This document shows, one piece after another, positions 35,352 to 43,771 of a stretch of DNA of 64,000 nucleotides. The position numbers were made by a program, and so were the translations under genes. The stretch spans positions 1 to 64,000 of the forward strand of contig NZ_JACHBW010000012.1 of NCBI RefSeq assembly GCF_014200455.1. Reading direction: 5' to 3'. The stretch comes from Paraburkholderia bannensis (GTDB taxonomy: Bacteria; Pseudomonadota; Gammaproteobacteria; Burkholderiales; Burkholderiaceae). Within the stretch, counting starts at the first letter, position 1; the number at the start of each line of letters is the position of its first letter. The notes under the pieces were generated by a model. The model worked only from the letters and a program-made list of their open reading frames with translations. It had not been told where the DNA came from and searched no databases.

Positions 35352-36665
35352 TCAGGCCGGCACGGCGCTGCCGTAAGGCACATCCTGATGACCATAACGG
35401 CGCACGCGGATGTTCGCCTGTTCGCCGTGCGCGATCATCCCTTCGATCGCACACAGACGCGAGCAGTACGATCCGATCAGCGCGCTGGCTTCGTCCGTCA
35501 GCACCTTCTGATACGTGCACGTCTTGATGAACTTGCCGACCCACAGGCCGCCCGTATAGCGCGCCGCCTTTCCGGTGGGCAGCGTGTGGTTCGTGCCGAT
35601 CACCTTGTCGCCGAACGCCACGTTGGTTCGCGCGCCGAGGAAAAGCGCGCCGTAGTTCTTCATGTTGTTCAGGAAGTAGTCCGGATCGCGCGTCATCACC
35701 TGAACGTGCTCCGATGCGATACGGTCCGCTTCGGCCACCATTTCTTCCAGCGTGTCCGCCACGATCACCGCGCCGTAGTCGCGCCAGGACACACCCGCCG
35801 TGTTGGCCGTCGGCAGGATCTTCAGGATGCGTTCGACTTCCGTGATCGTGTCCTTCGCGAGTTGCAGCGAATTGGTCAGCAGGATCGCGGGCGTATTGAA
35901 GCCGTGCTCGGCTTGTCCCAGCAGATCGGTCGCGCACATTTCCGCGTCGACGCTGTCGTCGGCGATCACCAGCGTCTCCGAAGGCCCCGCGATGAGGTCG
36001 ATGCCGATGCGCCCGAACAATTGACGCTTCGCCTCGGCGACGAACGCATTGCCCGGACCGACGACCATCGCCACCGGATCGATCGTCTGCGTGCCGAGCG
36101 CCATCGCGGCAATGGCCTGCACGCCGCCGAACGTGTAGATCTCGTCGGCGCCACCCAGATGCATGGCGGCGATGACTGCCGGGTTAGGCTTGCCCTGCAC
36201 CGGCGGCGACGCCGTGATGATGCGCGGCACGCCCGCCACCTTGGCCGTCACGACGCCCATGTGCGCCGACGCGACCAGCGGAAATTTGCCGCCCGGCACA
36301 TAGCAGGCGACGCTATCGACCGGCATGTTCTTGTGGCCGAGCACGACGCCAGGCAGCGTTTCGACTTCGACGTCGCGAATCGACTCGCGCTGCGCCTGTG
36401 CAAAATTGCGCACCTGTGCCTGCGCAAACTTGATGTCGTCGAGTTGGCCTTGCGACAGCGAACGCACGCACGCGGCGATCTCATCTTCCGAAAGACGGAA
36501 GCTCTCCGGGGCCCAGTTGTCGAACTTTTGCGAGAGTTCGAGCACCGCGTCGTCACCGCGCTTCGCGACGTCCGTGAGAATGCCGGTGACGGTGTCACGG
36601 ACCTTGGCTGCGTCCTGCGAGGATTCTTCGGCGCTGCGGCCGTGTTTCAGATATTGGATTGCCAT
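35352..36665 (-). CDS. HisD-family dehydrogenase paralogue (histidinol / sulfopropanediol dehydrogenase-like)
   Basis: A 437-residue zinc and NAD-dependent dehydrogenase. HisD-type motifs are VPGGKFPLVASAHMGVV, MVVGPGNAFVAEAKRQLFG, IDLIAGPSETLVIADD, the zinc/catalytic segment LLGQAEHGFNTPAILLT, WRDYGAVIVA, and the Glu/His pair near the end (AIEGMIAHGEQANIRVRRYG). It sits with a GntP permease and a LacI regulator, not with his genes, so a catabolic role such as oxidation of a diol or hydroxy acid is more likely than histidine biosynthesis. HpsN (sulfopropanediol 3-dehydrogenase) is a known paralogue with this context style. The ATG has AGGAAAC upstream. The exact substrate is unknown. Confidence 0.87.
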   Translation of the reverse strand: MAIQYLKHGRSAEESSQDAAKVRDTVTGILTDVAKRGDDAVLELSQKFDNWAPESFRLSEDEIAACVRSLSQGQLDDIKFAQAQVRNFAQAQRESIRDVEVETLPGVVLGHKNMPVDSVACYVPGGKFPLVASAHMGVVTAKVAGVPRIITASPPVQGKPNPAVIAAMHLGGADEIYTFGGVQAIAAMALGTQTIDPVAMVVGPGNAFVAEAKRQLFGRIGIDLIAGPSETLVIADDSVDAEMCATDLLGQAEHGFNTPAILLTNSLQLAKDTITEVERILKILPTANTAGVSWRDYGAVIVADTLEEMVAEADRIASEHVQVMTRDPDYFLNNMKNYGALFLGARTNVAFGDKVIGTNHTLPTGKAARYTGGLWVGKFIKTCTYQKVLTDEASALIGSYCSRLCAIEGMIAHGEQANIRVRRYGHQDVPYGSAVPA

Positions 36666-36749
36666 TTTTGTTTCCTGAAGAGGGGATGGTCTACGCGGCG
36701 CTGCCATTGCGCTCACGCATGCGCTACGATGGGCGCAAATGTAGCGCAA

Positions 36750-36764
36750 CTTTTTATGCAAAAG
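36750..36764. promoter_or_regulatory. Possible LacI-type operator
   Basis: CTTTT-TATGC-AAAAG, five-base arms with a five-base centre, in the divergent region between the HisD-like and LacI genes. It is short, so this is a weak suggestion. Confidence 0.3.
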
Positions 36765-36849
36765 CAGCGCAAACAGTCCCAACAAACCCTGGAATCTCCA
36801 TTACAGCGTGTTCCGAACAATCCTTTTAGGACGCGCCCAATGCAAAATC

Positions 36850-37887
36850 ATGCAAAAACATTTACACGCGACGCGTGCGGCGAAGGTCAAGCTTGAGGAT
36901 GTTGCAGAGCGGCTCGGCATCTCCATCTCTACGGTTTCGCGTTCTCTTGCGGGTCATCCCGCGATCAGCGATGAGACGCGCAATGCGGTGCGCGAGGTGG
37001 CCGCCGAGCTTGGCTACCGTATGCCCTTGCAGGGACGGCGCGCACGCAAGCCCGCAACGCGATTGATCGGTGTGGTTGTCGGCGCGCTTCACAACCGCTT
37101 CATGACGCTGCTGCTCACGCATCTTCACGACGCGCTTCAGGAGTTCGGCTACCAGATCACATTGATGATCGACCCGATGAACGATCCGGGGAATCTGCTT
37201 GCGTTTCGTCCGCTGATTGACGGTTATCTGGACGGCTTGATCTTCGCCACCGCCACGCTCGACTCGCCTGTCGTCGCGGAGATGCAACGCAGAGGTGTGC
37301 CGCTCGTGCTCGTGGTTCGCTCGGTCGACGACGTCGCGGTCGATACCGTGGAAATCGACAACGTTCATGCGGGCGCGGTCGCGGCCGAGCATCTTTATCA
37401 GCTCGGACACCGCAAGATCGGTTTCATCATGGGACCGAGCAATACGTCGACCAGTCGGGATCGAGCGCGAGGCGCGCTCGACTGGTTGAAGGAAATCGGC
37501 GTGTCATCCGATTCGCTCTCCGTGGTCTGGACCGACTATACCAGCGAAGCTGGTTACTCGAGCACCATGGCGATGCTGGGCAAGTCCGAGCCCGTGACGG
37601 CGATCGTGGCCGGTAACGATACGATCGCCCTCGGCGTGCTTGAGGCCGCGAACCGGCGCGGTATCCGTGTGCCGGGCGAGCTTTCGATCATCGGTTTCGA
37701 TGACATGCCTTTGGCGGGATCCCCGCTGATCGGTTTGACATCCATCCGCCAACCGGTCGAGGCCATGGCACGAACTGCAGCACACAGACTCGTCGAGCGC
37801 ATCCGCGCGTCAGGGATGAGTGCGCCATCGCATGACGTGCTTCCCATCCAACTCGTACGCCGGGAATCGACGGGACAAAGAAGTTAA
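36850..37887 (+). CDS. LacI-family transcriptional regulator
   Basis: A 345-residue repressor. The N-terminal HTH and hinge reads VKLEDVAERLGISISTVSRSLAGHPAISDETRNAVREVAAELGYR (about residues 13-57). A periplasmic-binding-protein-like effector domain follows, with RLIGVVVGALHNRFMTLL, the partner sequence VEIDNVHAGAVAAEHLYQLGHRKIGFI, VTAIVAGNDTIALGVLEAANRRGIRVPGELSIIGFDDMPLAG and TSIRQPVEAMARTAAHRL. It is divergent from the HisD-like gene across about 185 bases and most likely represses it and the permease. The ATG at 36850 is chosen because the HTH then begins at the usual distance; a GTG at 36808 is the alternative. An IS6 element begins three bases after its stop. Confidence 0.9.
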   Translation: MQKHLHATRAAKVKLEDVAERLGISISTVSRSLAGHPAISDETRNAVREVAAELGYRMPLQGRRARKPATRLIGVVVGALHNRFMTLLLTHLHDALQEFGYQITLMIDPMNDPGNLLAFRPLIDGYLDGLIFATATLDSPVVAEMQRRGVPLVLVVRSVDDVAVDTVEIDNVHAGAVAAEHLYQLGHRKIGFIMGPSNTSTSRDRARGALDWLKEIGVSSDSLSVVWTDYTSEAGYSSTMAMLGKSEPVTAIVAGNDTIALGVLEAANRRGIRVPGELSIIGFDDMPLAGSPLIGLTSIRQPVEAMARTAAHRLVERIRASGMSAPSHDVLPIQLVRRESTGQRS

Positions 37888-37889
37888 AT

Positions 37890-38736
37890 GGTTTTGTCGC
37901 AGTAACGAGGATGGGGCGGCGAAGCGTTTTTTGTCGCGATAAGGAAGTCGAGTCAAACAAACTCGAGATGATGAGGAATACTTATGCAGCCAACGAGTAG
38001 AACTGCTGGGCGGGAGCTAACGCGATGCCGCCGTCTTCCATCTGGCCTTTGACGATCATGTGCATGAACCCGATGCCGCCGAGTATGATGCGTGCACATC
38101 GAAAACTCTTGAACCCCAGCATCGGCCGGGTGCGACACTTGATGGCCCGGTGATCCTGCTCGATAACATTGTTCAGGTACTTCTTCTGGCGGATCCTGAT
38201 CGGCGTCTCACGTTCAACATTGAGCGCCTGTAGCGCCGCCAGATTTGATCCGCTCTTATCAATCGTCACGGTCTCCGGCTCGCCGTTCTGCGCGATCGCT
38301 TTTTCGAAGTAGCGCCGGGCCGCAACCTTGTCACGATGGGCTCGCAGCAGGAATCGATCGTGTCGCCAGTCTTTTCGACGGCGCGATACAGATTTCCATC
38401 CGCCCCTGACCCGAATGTACGTTTCGTCCGTACGCCAGCTCTTGCCGACTGCCCGCTTGCAGCGCCGGAACGCTTTCTCCAGCACCGGCAACAGTTTGAG
38501 CGCCCAGCGATGCACGGTCGAATGGTCAACCAAAATGCCCTTCGGCCATCATCTGCTCGAGGTGGCGCAGACTTGACGGATACGCAACGTAACGGCGCAT
38601 GCGCAGAAGGATTACATCAAGCGGATAGTGCAGGCGCTTGAGCACCTTCGCTACAGCCGGATTCAGGCTCTGCCTCATCGATCAGATCGCTCGTCCTCGG
38701 GTCTTCTGCCTGGCAGCTCCCGTATTGCGACAAAGC
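37890..38736 (-). mobile_element. IS6-family element, near full length, ends recognisable
   Basis: The terminal sequences GGTTTTGTCGCAGTAACG (37890) and, on the other strand, GGCTTTGTCGCAATACG (ending 38736) bracket 847 bases. A second end-like motif, TTTTTTGTCGCGATAAGG, lies at 37929-37946, which may mean a duplicated or shifted end. The left end begins three bases after the LacI stop. The transposase inside is broken. Confidence 0.75.
37982..38678 (-). pseudogene. IS6-family transposase with several frameshifts
   Basis: From the ATG at 38678 the product reads LNPAVAKVLKRLHYPLDVILL and SLRHLEQMMAEGHFG, then shifts frame near 38530 to VDHSTVHRWALKLLPVLEKAF and KSWRTDETYIRV. It shifts twice near 38370-38400 (the GNLYRAVEKTGDTID stretch lies in another frame) and returns for FLLRAHRDKVAARRYFEKAI, VTIDKSGSNLAALQALN and YLNNVIEQDHRAIKCRTRPM. 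The first and second Asp and the Glu of the DDE triad are all still encoded, but in different frames, so no active product is expected. It is the most complete member of this IS subtype here. Confidence 0.85.
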
Positions 38737-38738
38737 CT

Positions 38739-38794
38739 GAAGTTTTCGCGAACAACGGGGAGATGTCACAAGCATTAAGATAACTTTTCTTATC
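38739..38794 (+). repeat. 56-bp direct repeat, right copy
   Basis: Begins GAAGTTTTCGCGA and ends TTCTTATC, directly after the IS6 end at 38736. It matches 22731-22786 with six differences in 56 bases, four of them in the last 14. It overlaps the candidate recombination core at 38772-38801. Confidence 0.85.
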
Positions 38795-38801
38795 ATAAGG
38801 T
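38772..38801. other. Candidate tyrosine-recombinase core site
   Basis: Left arm GCATTAAGATAA, six-base centre CTTTTC, right arm TTATCATAAGGT. The arms are inverted repeats matching at 9 of 12 positions. Two inverted 11-13-bp arms around 6-8 bases is the standard architecture of tyrosine-recombinase crossover sites. It lies 28 bases upstream of an intact recombinase gene. This is inferred from form only. Confidence 0.5.
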
Positions 38802-38828
38802 GTTTATTTATCTAGTAAACTCGACAGT

Positions 38829-40535
38829 ATGAAAACGCGTCACACTGCTCTTTCCGCTCCTGTTACTCTCGAACAGTCCGGCTTCCCCGACGCCGCCGAA
38901 CTCGCGGTTCTGCGCGCCTGGTATGCGGGTGTTGCGGTTCGGCCCGCTGTCGAGCGCTATCTGCCTTCGGCGCTGGGTGACGGCAAATCCGCGCGCGGCG
39001 TGCTCGGCCGTATCCGACGCAGGCTCGTGGCGATCGCCCGCGCCGTCAATCGCGACGATCTGGCCACTCTTCTCGATCACCCCGCGGACGAGCGTACGCA
39101 CCATGCGAAAGCCGTCGCGCAGGCCATCGACATTCTGCGCACTGCCCGCCCTCGCGAACCACAGATCGCTGACGACATCGCGCAGTGGTTCTCCCCGCGC
39201 GCCGTGCGCGTGCTGCAGGCTCATGGGATCACGACGCTTGCCGATCTCACCGTGCGCATTCCGCGCCGCCGCCAGTGGTGGAAAGTCGTGCCTGGGCTGG
39301 GCGCAGCGAGCGCGCAGGCAATCGAAGCATTCTTCGCCGCGCGGCCCGCGCTCACAGAAAAGGCCCGCGCCCTGATCGCAGCCAGCCGGGAAAGTCCCAT
39401 CGTGCCGTGGGAATCGATCAGTTTGCCGCACGAGGTCGATGGCTCCAAAGGCACCTTCCGCGCGCCCGTGGCCACCTGTACGCTCGACGCGTCCAACGAC
39501 TACCAGGCCGTCCAGAGCTGGCTTTCGCTGCACGAGTCGCAGGCAACGCAACGCACCTACCGCAAGGAAGCCGAGCGGCTGATCCTCTGGGCCATCGTCG
39601 AACGCGGGCGCGCGCTGTCCTCGCTCACCACCGAGGATGCCATCGCCTATCGCGCGTTCCTGCGCCACCCCTCGCCGCATGGACGCTGGGTCGGCCCGGT
39701 TCGGCCGCGCACCTCGCCGGACTGGCGGCCGTTCAATGGCAGACTTTCCGCTCGATCGGTCGCGCATGCGCTGTCGATCCTCGGTGCGCTGTTCCGCTGG
39801 CTGATCGAGCAGCGCTACGTGCTCGCCAATCCGTTTGCGGGTGTGAAGGTGCGCGATGCTGGTGGGACTGGCGTGCTCGATGCATCCCACGCATTTACCG
39901 AAGGCGAATGGGCGCTCACACGCACGATCGCGGATGGGCTGGAGTGGTCCCACGGCTGGTCGGCGCCCGCGGCGCAGCGTGTGCGCTTTCTGCTCGATTT
40001 CGGCTACGCGACCGGTTTGCGCGCGAGCGAACTGGTCGGCGCTGCGCTTGGTCACGTCGAAACCGATCCGCGCGGCGATCACTGGCTACGCGTGACAGGC
40101 AAAGGGAAGAAACTGGCGCGCGTGGCGCTGCCGCCGCTCGCCTGGGACGCGCTTGCGCGCTATCTGGCTGAACGCGGGCTGCCGGTCACGCAGTTGCACT
40201 GGCGCCCGGAAACTCCGGTCGTCGGCAGTCTCGAAGCCGACAGTGGCGACGCCATCAGCAGCGTGCGCCTGTGGATGGTGATGCGCCGCTTCTTCCTGCT
40301 GGCCGCAAAGGCGATCGAGGCGAATCACGCACCGCTTGCGGAAAAACTGCGACGGGCGAGTCCCCATTGGATGCGGCACACGCATGCGACCCACGCACTC
40401 GGCCGCGGCGCGGAATTAACCACCGTGCGAGACAACCTGCGTCACGCCTCTGTCTCAACGACGTCAATCTACCTCCACAGTGACGAAGTCAAACGGGCGC
40501 GACAGATCAGCGATGCGTTTTCAGGAAGGAAATGA
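38829..40535 (+). CDS. Tyrosine recombinase / site-specific integrase
   Basis: A 568-residue recombinase with a complete catalytic set: Arg398 (YATGLRASELV), a Lys in the beta-hairpin KGKKLARV (425-428 region), His513-x-x-Arg516 (PHWMRHTHATHAL), His539 (NLRHASVSTTS) and Tyr548 (IYLHSDEVKR). The catalytic domain spans about 345-565. A SAM-like core-binding domain (QRTYRKEAERLILWAI) covers about 225-335. An extra N-terminal region of about 200 residues contains a helix-hairpin-helix-like VPGLGAASAQAIEAFFA (about 154-170), as in the large plasmid/megaplasmid integrases of Burkholderiales. The start is the ATG after the AT-rich leader at 38796-38828. It could resolve replicon dimers or mobilise the adjacent segment. 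Confidence 0.92.
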   Translation: MKTRHTALSAPVTLEQSGFPDAAELAVLRAWYAGVAVRPAVERYLPSALGDGKSARGVLGRIRRRLVAIARAVNRDDLATLLDHPADERTHHAKAVAQAIDILRTARPREPQIADDIAQWFSPRAVRVLQAHGITTLADLTVRIPRRRQWWKVVPGLGAASAQAIEAFFAARPALTEKARALIAASRESPIVPWESISLPHEVDGSKGTFRAPVATCTLDASNDYQAVQSWLSLHESQATQRTYRKEAERLILWAIVERGRALSSLTTEDAIAYRAFLRHPSPHGRWVGPVRPRTSPDWRPFNGRLSARSVAHALSILGALFRWLIEQRYVLANPFAGVKVRDAGGTGVLDASHAFTEGEWALTRTIADGLEWSHGWSAPAAQRVRFLLDFGYATGLRASELVGAALGHVETDPRGDHWLRVTGKGKKLARVALPPLAWDALARYLAERGLPVTQLHWRPETPVVGSLEADSGDAISSVRLWMVMRRFFLLAAKAIEANHAPLAEKLRRASPHWMRHTHATHALGRGAELTTVRDNLRHASVSTTSIYLHSDEVKRARQISDAFSGRK

Positions 40536-40578
40536 ATGATTCGCCCGAAATAGGCGAATTGAGATCGCAGCGCGTTCT

Positions 40579-40677
40579 TCAGAAACGGCTGGAATAGCCA
40601 AGGGAGCCCTCGATCCGTTTCTCGTTGTACCAACGAACGTAGCCGTTCAGTACCTCAACGAACTCCGCGATGGTCGT
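40579..40677 (-). pseudogene. IS3-family OrfB C-terminal remnant
   Basis: The minus strand reads TTIAEFVEVLNGYVRWYNEKRIEGSLGYSSRF and a stop. The WYN-x-x-RI-x-x-SLGY pattern closes the integrase core of IS3-type transposases. Only about 33 codons are left. The remainder of 40536-40853 holds no recognised gene. Confidence 0.75.
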
Positions 40678-40853
40678 CGAATCGTGCGCCCACGGCAATC
40701 AGGAAGTCGCAGTATTCCACCCTGTATAGTTCGCGCAGGCGACGGTTTGGGGCTAATCCCGGCTCGTTTCCGGCCATCGCAACAAGTCGGCCATCGCGGC
40801 GATCCGAAGGGGCGAAATGCGCGACGATGCGCACGAGCGCGAAACGGACCGCC

Positions 40854-42158
40854 TTAACCCGCGTTGCCCTGGTGATCGCGCGCAGCCACATGCTGCGGCG
40901 AGGCTTGTAACGCAGTCGCAGCCATTTCGTTTTCCTTGATGATCTTTTCGATCACGCCGTCGGCTTGCGCGTCGTAGTCTGCGAAGACGTTGGTGCGATA
41001 GCGCGTGTTTTGCGCCGCCCCCAGTTGCGAGCCCGAGTCGTCGCGCGTATCGGCATCCACCGTCATCGAAAGACCAATGCGCAACGGACGCGCAGCGAGT
41101 TCGCGTGGATCGAGCGCGATACGAACCGGCAGGCGCTGCACGATCTTGATCCAGTTGCCCGTGGCGTTCTGCGCTGCCAGCGTCGCGAAGGCGCTGCCCG
41201 TGCCCGCCGAAAAGCCTTCGATGCGACCGTGATACTTCACCCCCGATCCATAGACATCGGCGGTGAGCGTGACTGGCTGGCCAACGCGCATGTGCTTGAG
41301 CTGCACTTCCTTGAAGTTCGCATCCACCCACACGCTGTTGAGCGGCACAATTGCCATGAGCGGCGTGCCGGGCGACACGCGCTCGCCAACCTGCACGTGG
41401 CGCTGCGCCACATAACCCGTCACCGGTGCGGGCAAGGTGTCGCGCGCATAGTCCAGCCAGGCCGCGCGCACTTTCGAGGCGGCCGCCAGCACGTCAGGAT
41501 GCTGCTCGACCGACGTGCGATCGGTCAGCGCGTGATTCGCCGCGCCTTGCTGGCGTGCCGCATCGAGTGCGGCCTGTGCGGCCTGCACCGTGGCGCGCGC
41601 GTGGGCTATGTCCTCGGCCGAGACGGCGCCCGAGTCCGCCACCGCCACGCGGCGGTGCAGATCGTCGTTGGCGCGCGCCAGATCCGATTCGCGTTGCGCC
41701 ACGTTCGCCGCATAGAAGTCGTTGTTGACATAGAGACCGCTCACGCGTCGCACCGTCTGGCCGAGCGACGCTTCGGCATTGGCCAGCGCGATTCTTGCGT
41801 CGGCCGGATCGAGCGTCACGACCGGCTCCCCCTCCCGCACGATCTGCGTGTCGTCGGCATTGACGGCCACCACCGTGCCCGTGACCTGCGGCGTAAGCTG
41901 CACGAGATTGCCGCTTACATAGGCGTCGTCGGTCGATTCGTGAAAACGGCCTTCCGTGAAGTAGTACGCGCCATAGGCCGCGCCCGCAATCAACGTCACG
42001 GCGCCGAGCAGCGCGATCAGGCGCTTGCGGCGGCGCGGCGGCGCGGCTTGTTCGTCGTGGTGGGCCGTGGCCGCTTGCGCGCCGCCGTGTTGCTCGTCGC
42101 GTTGTTGCTCGTCGCGTTGTTCCGCCGGCGCGCGGTCGGTCGTGATCGTTTCGCTCAT
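40854..42158 (-). CDS. HlyD/EmrA-family membrane fusion protein
   Basis: A 434-residue periplasmic adaptor anchored by one N-terminal TM (about 45-66, LIALLGAVTLIAGAAYGAYYF) after a low-complexity cytoplasmic tail rich in DEQQRDEQH. The barrel-sandwich (lipoyl-like) half-motifs STDDAYVSGNLVQLTPQVTGTVVAVNADDTQIVREGEPVVTLD and LPAPVTGYVAQRHVQVGERVSPGTPLMAIVPL flank a helical hairpin of about 110 residues. The beta-barrel VWVDANFKEVQLKHMRVGQPVTLTADVYG follows. It links the DHA2 pump to the NodT outer-membrane channel. The RBS is AGGGAAA. It is the last gene of the efflux locus, 35 bases after the channel gene. Confidence 0.93.
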   Translation of the reverse strand: MSETITTDRAPAEQRDEQQRDEQHGGAQAATAHHDEQAAPPRRRKRLIALLGAVTLIAGAAYGAYYFTEGRFHESTDDAYVSGNLVQLTPQVTGTVVAVNADDTQIVREGEPVVTLDPADARIALANAEASLGQTVRRVSGLYVNNDFYAANVAQRESDLARANDDLHRRVAVADSGAVSAEDIAHARATVQAAQAALDAARQQGAANHALTDRTSVEQHPDVLAAASKVRAAWLDYARDTLPAPVTGYVAQRHVQVGERVSPGTPLMAIVPLNSVWVDANFKEVQLKHMRVGQPVTLTADVYGSGVKYHGRIEGFSAGTGSAFATLAAQNATGNWIKIVQRLPVRIALDPRELAARPLRIGLSMTVDADTRDDSGSQLGAAQNTRYRTNVFADYDAQADGVIEKIIKENEMAATALQASPQHVAARDHQGNAG

Positions 42159-42193
42159 CTCAGTTTTCCCTGGCTGGTTTGCACACGCGCCCT

Positions 42194-43717
42194 TCAGCGC
42201 GCGGCGGCAATGACGGAATTTGCTCGGGTGTTGGGTTGCGCAGCGGCGTCGACCTGGTGGCCCGTATCCGCCGAGCGGTCCACATAGCCGCCCCCCAGAT
42301 CCGAAGCCAAAGCGATCTGCTCGTCGCGGCGATCCATCTTCAGGTTGGCAATGGCTTCGTCGGCGTTCAGTGCCGTGAGGTCGGCGTTGAGCACGGTGAG
42401 CTGATTGGTCAGGCCACCCTTGTATTGCGTGATTGCAAGCTGGTCGGCGTCGCGCGCAGCCTGCTGTGCGGTTTGGGCATCCACGAGTTGCACATCGCTC
42501 GACTGGATCTGCGCGAGCTGCGTCGCCACGCTGCTCAACGCGCCGATGAGCGTCTGGTCGTAGGCGGCGACGGCGTAGTCGAACTCGGCGTAGCGCCCCT
42601 TCAACTGCGCACGCAGTTCGCCGCCGTCGAAGATCGGCAGATGGACCGCCGGGCCCACCGAAGCCGTGCGACTCGCGGCGCTCAGGAAGCGGCCAAAGCC
42701 GAACGCGTCGAGACCGAGCGCGGCGCTCAGGTTGATGTCCGGATAAAACTCAGCCTTGGCTTGCTTGACCTCGTGCGTGATCGCGTCCACGCGCCAGCGC
42801 GCCGCGACGATATCCGGGCGCCGGCTCACGAGGTCGGCGGGCAGGTTGTCCGGCAAACGCACCTCGTCGCCCACGCCCAGCGTCGGCCGCGTGATCGCGA
42901 GTCCGCGGTCGGGGCCTTTGCCCATCAGAGCGGCCAGCTGGTAGCGCGTCGTAACAATGCTGCCGTCGAGCGCGCTCACCCGCGAGCGGCTCGTCGCCAG
43001 GTTCGCCTGCGCCGTCTTGCGTTCCACCTGCGTATCGAGGCCCGTGGCAATGCGGCCGGCGGTGATGCGGTCGATCTGCTCGCGACGCGCGACCTCTTCC
43101 TGCGCGATGTCGCGCAGCGCGTAGAGCCGGGCCAACTGGTTGTAGGTGCGTGCGATCGAGGTATCCAGCGTGAGCTTGACCATTTCCTCGTCGGCTTCGC
43201 TCGCGGCCGTCTCCGAAACGGCCGCTCGCAGCGCCTCGCGATTCTTGCCCCACAGGTCAAGATCGTAGGAGGCGGTGAGCAGCCCCTTGTTCTCGGTCTG
43301 CCACGAACCGGCATACGGCGGCGGAATCAGCGCCGTGCCGCTGTATTGCTGGCGCGTGAGCGTGTAGCTGGCGTCCACGCGCGGCAGCGTGTCCGCCTTC
43401 GCAGTATCGCTATAGGCCTGCGCCTGGGCCACGCGCGCCTTGGCCTGCTCGACGCTCGGGCTGCCCTGCAGCGCTTCGGCAATCAGCGCCTTGAGCTGGG
43501 CATCGCCAAACTGGTCGACCCAATCGGCGGACGGCCAGTGCCCCCGTTGCTGCGGCAGGCTCTGCGCCGTCTCGAACTGCTGCGGCTGCGCCATCTGACT
43601 GTCGCTGTGGATGCCCGCATAGTTGGCGCAAGCCGCCAGTGCAGCCATTGAAATCGCCGATACGCCCAGCTTCAGCGTACGGGCACCGATGCTTGATTCA
43701 AAAGTCTGTGATTTCAT
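42194..43717 (-). CDS. NodT/OprM-family outer-membrane efflux lipoprotein
   Basis: A 507-residue channel. The N-terminus is a lipoprotein signal (ISMAALAAC-ANYAG, Cys about 28), followed by two OEP repeats with long coiled-coil helices: VEQAKARVAQAQAYSDTAKADTLPRVDASYTLTRQQYSG, then LDLWGKNREALRAAVSETAASEADEEMVKLTLDTSIARTYNQLA, and later LPADLVSRRPDIVAARWRVDAITHEVKQAKAEFYPDINLSAALG, the typical SRRPDI signature. It forms the trimeric outer-membrane tunnel for the adjoining pump. The start at 43717 is chosen because the lipoprotein signal begins there. An operator-like palindrome lies immediately upstream. Confidence 0.93.
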   Translation of the reverse strand: MKSQTFESSIGARTLKLGVSAISMAALAACANYAGIHSDSQMAQPQQFETAQSLPQQRGHWPSADWVDQFGDAQLKALIAEALQGSPSVEQAKARVAQAQAYSDTAKADTLPRVDASYTLTRQQYSGTALIPPPYAGSWQTENKGLLTASYDLDLWGKNREALRAAVSETAASEADEEMVKLTLDTSIARTYNQLARLYALRDIAQEEVARREQIDRITAGRIATGLDTQVERKTAQANLATSRSRVSALDGSIVTTRYQLAALMGKGPDRGLAITRPTLGVGDEVRLPDNLPADLVSRRPDIVAARWRVDAITHEVKQAKAEFYPDINLSAALGLDAFGFGRFLSAASRTASVGPAVHLPIFDGGELRAQLKGRYAEFDYAVAAYDQTLIGALSSVATQLAQIQSSDVQLVDAQTAQQAARDADQLAITQYKGGLTNQLTVLNADLTALNADEAIANLKMDRRDEQIALASDLGGGYVDRSADTGHQVDAAAQPNTRANSVIAAAR

Positions 43718-43719
43718 TT

Positions 43720-43733
43720 TCTGACAAATCAGA
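43720..43733. promoter_or_regulatory. TCTGA-type palindrome upstream of the channel gene
   Basis: TCTGA-CAAA-TCAGA, a perfect 5-bp inverted repeat directly before the NodT start. It resembles the larger palindrome at 44235-44260 in front of the MarR gene, so it may be another site for the same regulator. Confidence 0.55.
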
Positions 43734-43771
43734 TTTATGGCCGAAAAAACGCGGCACGACGGCCGCACCGT

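Noticed and set aside
34992..36896. 634-codon plus-strand open frame
   Set aside because: Antisense shadow of the HisD-like gene; no family motifs and no RBS.
40965..43651. Two long plus-strand frames opposite the EmrA- and NodT-like genes
   Set aside because: Mirror-image artefacts of high-GC genes; the minus-strand proteins have complete families.
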